From assembly GCA_963691705.1 (NCBI GenBank), contig OY829537.1, positions 21,080,078 through 21,144,077 of the forward strand: DNA of 64,000 bases, in the 5' to 3' direction. Under the pieces are notes generated by a model, which searched no databases, had not been told where the DNA came from, and saw nothing but the letters and a program-made list of their open reading frames with translations. Positions 56,842-64,000 of the stretch are shown here, in pieces. The position numbers and the translations under genes were made by a program. Numbering within the stretch: the stretch's first letter is position 1; every line of letters starts with the position of its first letter. Origin of the DNA: Viola odorata (Eukaryota; Streptophyta; Magnoliopsida; Malpighiales; Violaceae).

Positions 56842-58423
56842 TGATATGATGCCTTTTTATGCATGTTTTTCCCTCTCTTTTAGGTCTAATTTCACACTTG
56901 ATACTACTAATTTGGCTTGTTTTCCAACCACTTTGTAGATTTGGGCTAACGGGAGAAACTTGCTGAAAAGCGCGCCATTTGGATGCTTTTTTGCTGATCT
57001 TTCATCGTCGAGCCCTAGATGCATTTTGTCGTCGAGACCTACCGTCGGGGCCTAGACAAGATCTTATGTCTAGGCCTAGACGAAGCACGTGGATGTTTCT
57101 TTTCGGATGACGCTTGGCCGAAGATGCTAAAAAGATTCTAGCGGGATTCCATGTGCAAATCATCCAGCTCATCAGAGAATATTCCTCTATACCATTTTGT
57201 CCCCTAGTGGGGTTGTTAGGCTATATATAGAACCTTAACTTTAGGTTAAAGGAGGCTACTCTTTAGTATACTTATCATCTTTTTAGGGTTTTCAATCATT
57301 GTAGCCACCTCTCTAACATTGGGATTTGTTCTTCCCTTATTTTTCCAGAAATTGGAGCCCTAAGCTCCAATTAGTTTTTAATCCAGATTTTCGTTTTCAT
57401 CTGCACCTCTTTGCTGTTTATGTTGCTTTCTCCATCTATCTTGTGCATGATTTCCAGCATGAGTGGCTAAATCTCTTAGTCTTGGCAGGGGTGTTTTAAG
57501 GATTGCAAGAGGATAGTTGGGAGGTCAAAGTGTTCTTAAAACGTGTTCATTGTTGTATCCGCTTTCTTGCCATTTTATTGTCATTTCGTGTGAGATTTGT
57601 TGGTAGTTTGATCACCTATTTGTATGTTTCTCATGAATATTGTCATTTCCATGGTAATAACTAACGTGAGGCCATGGAATAGAGTAGGCACCTGGTCCAG
57701 AGTCATCATGTCGTTTGGTCCAATCTGGCTAGGGCAAGAAACCGGTTAGGGCAGACTTCTCAGTGTCTAGCCCTAGACGTGTCTTCTCTCCACTTCACGG
57801 GCCTGTGTGTATGACCCATAAGCGTACCTTGGGCACAGTGTCATGGCCACTCCCATAAGCGTACCTTGGGAGTGACTTCTCTTAAGAAGAGAAGTAGGGA
57901 ATCTCAGTGAAAACAGGGTTCCTATAGCACGTCTATGGCGTGAACGCAGTCTATCCTTGCACCGATGACCGACTAGACCTCGACGCAATCCGCCGTCTAC
58001 CCCTGCTAAGATTTCTCCTTTTATCTGATCTATTATCTTTACTTACTTTGTTATTATCTTTATTACACCTGTTAGTCTTTACCATTTTTATTGATATTCT
58101 CTTGCTTTATTTTCGTTCCCTTTTTATTTAATTATTTCGTTTGTCTAGTGTTACTTGTTATTTGCATTTTTATCCTCTGTCTCAACATCAACTGCCATCG
58201 TTGGCTAGATTCGTCTAGACCGACCAAACCCCCCCCCCCCCCCTTGTGTTACTTTTATGTCTGTTGCATTTTCATCCTCATCATACATTTAGGGCAAGAT
58301 TAAATTTAGTCCTTCATTTTCCCTGTGGCTCGACCCTGACTTGCTGCTATATTCATTAATTTGTGCATCTAGCTTATCAGGATTATAAATTCTACTTTTG
58401 ATGCGTGTTTCGACGGCGCGTCA
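56842..58423 (+). repeat. 3' LTR of element E (1582 bp)
   Basis: Near-identical to 48889-50478. The C run is 15 nt. The TATA box is at 57221-57230 and the same hairpins are present. It could drive transcription into the right part of D, antisense to D gag-pol. Confidence 0.97.
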
Positions 58424-60316
58424 GGCTCTAATAATAGGTGCAGACGTCAGTTTGGCTTTGAGAGAGTCAAATGCTGACTTGCACTTGTCATCAAATACAA
58501 AATCAACATCTTTCTGCAATAGACGACACATTGGTTGGCTGATTTTTGAGAAATCTTTAAGGAACCTCCTATAAAAGCCGGCATGCCCTAGAAAGGAACG
58601 GATGTCTCGGGCGCATGTAGGATAGGGCAATGACTCAATCACTTCGATTTTTGCTTTGTCGACCTCGATGCCTTTGATGGAGACTATGTTGCCCAAGATG
58701 AGGCTGTGGTCTACCATAAAGTGACATTTCTCGAAGTTCAGAACCAGATTAGTCTTGACGCAACGTTGAAGAATTTTTCGCAGGTTGGACAAGCATTCAG
58801 AGAAGGAATTGCCATAGACGGTGAAATTGTCCATGAAGACTTCGATGCATTCTTCGACGAATTCGGAGAATATACTGATCATGCATCGCTGAAAAGTGGC
58901 TGGGGCGTTGCAAAGTCCAAACGGCATTCTTCGATATGCAAAGGTGCCAAAGGGGCAGGTGAAGGTGGTCTTCTTCTGGTCGTCTAGGGCAACTGGGATT
59001 TGGTGAAAACCAGAATATCCGTCTAGACAACAGTAATGGGTCTTTCCCGCGAGGCGCTCCAGCATCTGATCAATAAACGGGAGGGGGAAATGATCTTTCC
59101 GGGTGGCTGCATTCAGACGCCGATAATCAATACACACTCTCCAACCGTTCTGAATTCGGGTCGGGATCAACTCTCCATCTTGGCCAGTTATAATAATGAT
59201 TCCGAATTTCTTTGGCACGACCTGGACGGGGCTTACCCAAGGGTTGTCCGAAATGGGGTAGATCACACCCGCATCCAAGAGTTTCAATATTTCTGTTTTC
59301 ACCACCTCCATCATTGGGGGATTCAGGCGTCGCTGTGGCTGGCGGACCGTTTTGCTTGCGTCCTCAAGATGGATCCGATGGGTGCATAGATCTGGAGATA
59401 AACCTTTGATATCGGCAATAGTCCACCATATGGCTGACTTGAACTCTTTGAGCAAGGAAATCAACTCAGATTCTTCAGAATCATTCAACTTATTGGAGAT
59501 AATAACTGGGAGAGAGTCGTCTGCACCTAGGTAGGCGTATTTGAGATGGGCTGGAAGAGCTTTCAACTCAAGAATAGGCGCCCGCACAAGGGATGGAGGT
59601 AGTTTGGTGTGCTGACCGTGATAAGGAGAGATATCAGTTTGAAGGGAGGCGTCAAGAGGCTTTTCCTCTAGGGCTGCAACGATGGTATGCAACTCCGGAG
59701 GAATATTGATTGTCGAGGCCAAAACGTCCAATGTTGCTAGCGTGATGCTCCAATCTAGGGCAACCTGTAAGGGTTCAAAAGAATTTAAGTCAGCAACTTT
59801 ATCGACTAGAGGGTCAATCACATCAACAAAATTCACACAAGAGAGATCAGAGGCAAAATCGGAGGGGTATTGCATGGCATCCATCATTTTGAACTTGATG
59901 ATTTCCCCATCAAACTCAAGAGAAATAGATGCATCGTGAACGTCTATCTTCGCCCTGGCTGTAGCTAGAAACGATCGCCCTAGAAGAACATCTGTGGCTT
60001 TAGTGGATTCTTCGTTCTCCATTGCAAGGACATAGAAGTCTGCGGGAAATAGGAAGTCGCCTACTTGGACCAAGACGTCCTTAATCACACCTTCAGGGCT
60101 GATTATGGAGCGATCGGCCAACTGGATAACAAGTTGGGTTGGTTCAAGGGGTCCCAGGCCTAGACTGATGAAGATCGTCAAGGGCATGACATTAATGTCG
60201 GCCCCTAGGTCACACATAGCTTTTCCTATGTTGACTATCCCAATGGTGCAAGGGATAACAAACATGCCCCGGTCACTGCATTTTGGAGGGATCTTTTGCT
60301 GGATAAGAGCGGAGAC
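58424..60316 (-). pseudogene. pol: Element D protease and reverse transcriptase
   Basis: The frame is open from just after a TAG (60317-60319) to the E insertion. The protease has CDLGADINVMPLTIF and LLGRSFLATARAKIDV. RT has WVSPVQVVPKK, GWRVCIDYRRLNAATRKDHF, PFIDQMLERLAG, FGTFAYRRMPFGLCNAPATF and KCHFMVDHSLILGN. The YxDD active site reads FMDN (in EVFMDNFTVYG), so the second aspartate is lost and the polymerase should be inactive. The pol frame continues at 48888 on the far side of E. Confidence 0.9.
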
Positions 60317-62188
60317 CTAGACCCCCACACTTATCTTGTTTACCCCTGTCAAGTTGCATTTGTTGGTGCAGAGCGTTTTCAGGAACTTGGCATAGCGAGG
60401 CACATTTTTGATGGCCTGGAGAAGTGGGATATTGACGATGACTTTTCTGAACATATCAAGGATTTCGCTATCCTCTTCCTTCTTCTTGGTCTTGACGAGC
60501 CTTTGAGGAAAGGGCGGCTCGAGGATCTTGTGTATATACTCTTGGGTGAATTCTTGTGGGCTTGTGTCACCTCGTGGAGCCATCCCTCGTGGAGATCTAA
60601 TGCGGTCCTCCATCACTTCCGGGAGTTTAGGCCCAATGAACTTGGCATTGGGTACTTTCTTGGGCAAGATTTCGGTCTCGACTACTGGACCATCGTCTAG
60701 GCCAGGATGCTCTCGAGTTGGTAGCTCAAGACCGCTACGGAGCGTCATAGCACACGCTTCGTGCTTTGGATTTGCCTCGGTTTGGGGCGGTAACCTGCCT
60801 TTGTTTTTCAAGTATTTCATATCTGCGGCCATGATGCTCATTTGTTTTTGTAGATCACTGATGACGTTCCTATAGTGAGCTACCTCATCAACCGGTGGGG
60901 CAGAAGAATTGGAGGTCTGGCCCTGATTGGGCTGATAGAAAGACTGTTGGTTGTTGGGATGGGTAGATCTAGGCTTGAAGTTTTGGGCATTGAAAGGTGG
61001 CTGGGCCTGATTCATGTACTAATTGTGTTGCGTTGGTTGTCCTGGTCCAGACGCTTGTTGATGGCTGGTCCAACCGGCGTTTGGTGGTCTCCACACCTGA
61101 TTGTAATTTTGTCCGTATGGGGCCTGATTGTAATTTCCCATGGCGTTGATACTTTGGATCTCATCAGGGATATGGGGGCACGCATCTGTAGGATGATCGG
61201 TCATGTTGCATATCTGACAGGTCTTGACCTGAACTGTCTGTCCGGGGGTCATGTTCTGAAGCATGCCCATCATAGCGGTCAATTGGGTCTGCATCGCAGC
61301 TACTTGGGCATCTTGCCCTGGATGATTACTTTCCTCGGGTATGCAATTCCTTGCCATTAACTCTATGGTGGCCTTAGCGGCGACAGGGGTGAGTCTTGTG
61401 ATAGCACCACCAGCAGCGGCATTGAGCAATGCCTTGTCACGAGCTTTGAGACCTTCACAAAAATATTGGATGAGGGCGTGCTCGGTAAGGTTGTGTGAGG
61501 GGCACATAGCTTGCATCTTTTTGTAGCGCTCATGGTACTGACCAAAATCTTCTTTTTTCCTCTGGACTATAGACACCAATTGCTTGCGAGTCACATTAGG
61601 CATTTCTGATGGGTAATATTTTTCGGTGAAGGATTTTGACATTTCAGCCCAAGAATTGATGGAGTTTGGGGGTAGATCATAGAACCAGTCTAGGGCATCA
61701 TCTTTCAAAGACCACATGAAGGCTCAGAGCTTGGCTTGCTCAATACTGACATTGGCTGGCTTCATGGCGTCGCAAATAGAGTGCAATTGCTGAAGATGGC
61801 GGTGAGGGTTTTCCTTTGGAACGCCCCGGAATAGGGGTAGATGGTGCATGACTGCGGACTTGAGCGTCCAATCATGAGGAATAGTGGGCCAAACGATACA
61901 AGTGTTGGGTGTTTCAGGGGCACCATTGAGGTCCTCAATGGTCTGCGGAGGATTGTCGATATTAGGACGGTCTGCCATATTGAGTATCTCGGGGTAGACA
62001 ACTACTGGGTTGTCGAGGTCGGGATGAAGATGATTGTCGGGACCGGTCTGACTAGAGGTTTGACTGTCGAAGGCAGGACGGGGAATTACTCTTCTAGAGG
62101 TTGCTCCGGCCTGTCTCCGAAATTCTCTCTCTGTCTTCGTGAGTTCGTGGTCGAGGGGTAGAAGGTCTGGTGCAGATCTCCTGGTCAT
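60317..62188 (-). pseudogene. gag: Element D gag
   Basis: ATG 62188 (MTRRSAPDLLPLDHELTKTE). The same frame runs to 60317 with stops at 61724-61726 (TGA, E has CGA), 61019-61021 (TAG, E has CAG) and 60317-60319. It shares the E gag core (FRGVPKENPHRHLQQLHSIC, DDALDWFYDLPPNSINSWAE) and the zinc-knuckle-like CQICNMTDHPTDACP, with single copies of the two segments duplicated in E. It is otherwise full length, upstream of and in frame with the protease. Confidence 0.9.
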
Positions 62189-62224
62189 ACAAGTAAAAGA
62201 AAGAAAATTAGTCCGTAAACACTA

Positions 62225-62242
62225 TCCCCGGCAACGGCGCCA
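62225..62242 (-). promoter_or_regulatory. Primer-binding site of element D
   Basis: The - strand reads TGGCGCCGTTGCCGGGGA, 5 nt after the 5' LTR. Same as element E. Confidence 0.92.
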
Positions 62243-62247
62243 AAATT

Positions 62248-63792
62248 TGACGCTCCGTCGAAACGCGCGTCAAAATTAATAAAATGTTTCTTGATAGGCT
62301 AGATGCACAAATTAATGTATATAGCGGCAAGTCAGGGTCGAACCACAGGGAAAATGAAGGACTAAATTTAATCTTGCCCTAAATGTATGATGAGGATGAA
62401 AATGCAACAGACATAAAAGTAACACAAGGGGGGGGGTTTGGTTGGTCTAGACGAATCTAGCCAACGATGGCAGTTGATGTTGAGACAGAGAATAAAAGTG
62501 AAAATAACAAGTAACGAACGAAAATAAAGTAAGAGAATATCAATAAAAATGGTAAAGACTAACAAATGCAATAAAGATAATAACAAAGTAAGTAAAGATA
62601 ATAGATCAGATAAAAGGAGAAATCTTAGCAGGGGTAGACGGCGGATTGCGTCGAGGTCTAGTCGGTCATCGATGCAAGGATAGACTGCGTTCACGCCATA
62701 GACGTGCTATAGGAACCCTGTTTTCATGTGGATTCCCTACTTCTCTTCTTAAGAGAAGTCACTCCCAAGGTACGCTTGTGGGAGTGGCCGTGACACTGTG
62801 CCCAAGGTACGCTTATGGGTCATACACACAGGCCCGTGAAGTGGAGAGAAGACACGTCTAGGGCTAGACACTTAGAAGTCTGCCCTAACCGGTTTCTTGC
62901 CCTAGCCAGATTGGACCAAACGACATGATGACTCTGGACCAGGTGCCTACTCTATTCCATGGCCTCATGTTAGTTATTACCATGGAAATGACAATATTCA
63001 TGAGAAACATGCAAATAGGTGATCAAACTACCAACAAATCTCACACGAAATGACAATAAAATGGCAAGAAAGCGGATACAACAATGAACACATTTTAAGA
63101 ACACTTTGACCTCCCAACTATCCTCTTGCAATCCTTAAAACACCCCTGCCAAGACTAAGAGATTTAGCCACTCATGCTGGAAATCATGCACAAGATAGAT
63201 GGAGAAAGCAACATAAACAGAGAAGAGGTGCAGACGAAAACGAAAATCTGGATTAAAAACTAATTGGAGCTTGGGGCTCCAATTTCTGGAAAAATAAAGG
63301 AAGAACAAATCCCAATGTTAGAGAGGTGGCTACAATGATTGAAAACCCTAAAAAGATGAAAAATATCCTAAGGAGTAGCCCCCTTTTAACCTAAAGTTAA
63401 GGTTCTATATATAGCCTAACAACCCCACTAGGGGACAAAATGGTATAGAGGAATATTCTCTGATGAGCTGGATGATTTGGTCATGGAATCCCGCTAGAAT
63501 ATTTTTAGCATCTTCGGCCAAGCGTCATTCGGAAAGAAACACGCACGTGCTTCGTCTAGGCCTAGACGTAAGATCTCATCTAGGTCCCGATGGTAGGTCT
63601 CGACGACAAAACGTATCTAGGGCTCGACGATGAAAGATCAGCAAAAATGCATCCAAATGGCGCGCTTTTCAGCAAGTTTCTCCCTTTAGTCCACATCTAC
63701 AAAATGGTTGGAAAACAAGCCAAATTAGTAGTATCAAGTGTGAATTAGACCTGAAAGAGAGGGAAAAACATGCATAAAATGGCATCATATCA
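62248..63792 (-). repeat. 5' LTR of element D (1545 bp)
   Basis: Partner of 41200-42749. The TATA box (- strand) is at about 63404-63414, and the G run is 9 nt (62428-62436). The CACTCCCA/TGGGAGTG stem is kept; one substitution falls in its loop. Followed by AGATG (63793-63797). Confidence 0.97.
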
Positions 63793-63797
63793 AGATG

Positions 63798-63910
63798 CAT
63801 ATGAACAATTTATTAAAGCCAATAATATATAACAATCACAAAAATAATTTATTTAAAGCAAGTAAATAATAAAAAAATCAAACACCATAAAACCGGCTTC
63901 GACCCTACTA
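63798..63910. other. Leader of element X next to the PBS
   Basis: AT-rich noncoding X sequence continuous with 41199 before D inserted. Confidence 0.8.
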
Positions 63911-63929
63911 GTCCCCAGTGAAGTCGCCA
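63911..63929 (-). promoter_or_regulatory. Primer-binding site of element X
   Basis: The - strand reads TGGCGACTTCACTGGGGAC, 3 nt from the 5' LTR. It resembles the Ogre primer site, reported as tRNA-Arg type (from memory). Confidence 0.85.
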
Positions 63930-63932
63930 AAC

Positions 63933-64000
63933 TGTCGCACCCCCTTTTTCGTTGAAAACGAGTGAAGGTTTGGGACTGGCCATAATGTCAGACAAGCGTT
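63933..64000 (-). repeat. 5' LTR of element X, inner 68 bp only
   Basis: Aligns with 7353-7420, with six substitutions and no gaps. The rest lies beyond the window. Confidence 0.9.

Larger units (their letters stand above)
48889..58423 (+). mobile_element. Element E: non-autonomous Athila-family element, gag-protease only
   Basis: The LTRs are 48889-50478 and 56842-58423, with GGCTC at 48884-48888 and 58424-58428. It is 9.5 kb long and inserted in reverse orientation into the pol of its relative D. PBS, gag, protease and PPT remain. RT, RNase H, the integrase core and the env-position ORF are missing. The LTRs have equal length apart from a C run (23 versus 15) and about six substitutions by eye, so transposition is recent despite the missing pol. 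It must use enzymes from another element. Confidence 0.96.
41200..63792 (-). mobile_element. Element D: Athila-lineage retrotransposon, interrupted by element E
   Basis: The LTRs are 41200-42749 (3') and 62248-63792 (5'), with AGATG at 41195-41199 and 63793-63797. After removing E the element is about 13.05 kb. On the - strand the order is LTR, PBS, gag, protease, RT, RNase H, integrase, spacer, env-position ORF, 3' noncoding, PPT, LTR. The LTRs are equal in length apart from a G run (14 versus 9), with roughly 16 substitutions by eye. gag-pol is one long frame with three stops. It sits in the leader of element X. Confidence 0.97.
7353..64000 (-). mobile_element. Element X: Ogre-like Tat retrotransposon, old, interrupted three times
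   Basis: The X sequence is at 7353-14263, 29709-32718, 33175-41199 and 63793-64000. On the - strand the order is 5' LTR (from 63933, truncated by the window edge), PBS, leader, ORF1, minisatellite, gag-protease, intron, RT-RNase H-aRNase H-integrase, 3' region with tandem repeats, PPT and 3' LTR (7353-10664). ORF1 upstream of gag, an intron between protease and RT, a second RNase H and a size near 21 kb after removing insertions are Ogre traits. The two visible LTR starts differ at 6 of 68 sites, which fits the many stops and frameshifts. The right target-site duplication lies outside the window. Confidence 0.9.

Noticed and set aside
1..64000. Host protein-coding gene, tRNA or rRNA
   Set aside because: Every substantial stretch is assigned to one of the elements, and I saw no tRNA-like cloverleaf or rRNA motif by eye. 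A tRNA search program and an rRNA search would confirm.

Overview
This window comes from a flowering-plant nuclear genome. It is built entirely of LTR retrotransposons, and I found no host gene, tRNA, rRNA or CRISPR array. The evidence is polyproteins of the plant-specific Tat and Athila branches of Ty3/gypsy: Tat elements with a second (archaeal-like) RNase H, Athila-type primer-binding sites, plant-type introns and AT-rich noncoding DNA.

Layout. Positions 1-6855 hold the 3' part of an Athila-lineage element (element A, + strand), inserted into the reverse transcriptase of a decayed Ty1/copia element. A 497-bp piece of that copia element survives at 6856-7352. From 7353 to beyond the right edge lies one old Ogre-like Tat element (element X, - strand). 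Its 3' LTR is 7353-10664, and its primer-binding site and first 68 bp of 5' LTR are at 63911-64000. X has been split by three insertions with perfect 5-bp target-site duplications: a Tat element with extra antisense genes (element B, 14264-29708, TSD GTGAG); a solo LTR inside the X reverse transcriptase (32719-33174, TSD ACTAG); and an Athila element (element D, 41200-63792, TSD AGATG). D is itself split by a shorter relative in opposite orientation (element E, 48889-58423, TSD GGCTC). Without the insertions X would be about 21 kb, typical for Ogre. LTR-to-LTR differences agree with the nesting order: about 6 of 68 visible sites for X, roughly 16 in 1.54 kb for D, 3 of 536 for B, and about 6 in 1.57 kb for E.

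How the parts work. X encodes, in sense order, an accessory ORF1, gag-protease, a frame-restoring 200-bp intron, then RT-RNase H-aRNase H-integrase; all are decayed. B has an almost intact gag-pol on the - strand. On the opposite strand, between pol and its 3' LTR, it carries a cluster of accessory genes. Two of these are diverged tandem copies of one gene that share an intron at the same position and phase. D has gag-pol plus an intact 501-residue ORF in the envelope position, but three stops and a changed RT active site. E keeps LTRs, PBS, PPT, gag and protease. It has lost RT, RNase H, the integrase core and the env-position ORF, so it must have been mobilised in trans.

The most unusual signal is that element families here seem to carry their own short word, scattered through LTR, UTR and coding DNA: TATCGC/GCGATA in B, CAAGGTCCCGA-like in A, and GCCCTAGAC/GCCTCGAC-like in D and E. 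At some homologous positions A and E carry different words. Together with the accessory ORFs this resembles the dispersed-motif, self-encoded anti-silencing systems known from VANDAL DNA transposons. That link is inference and has not been described for these elements to my knowledge.
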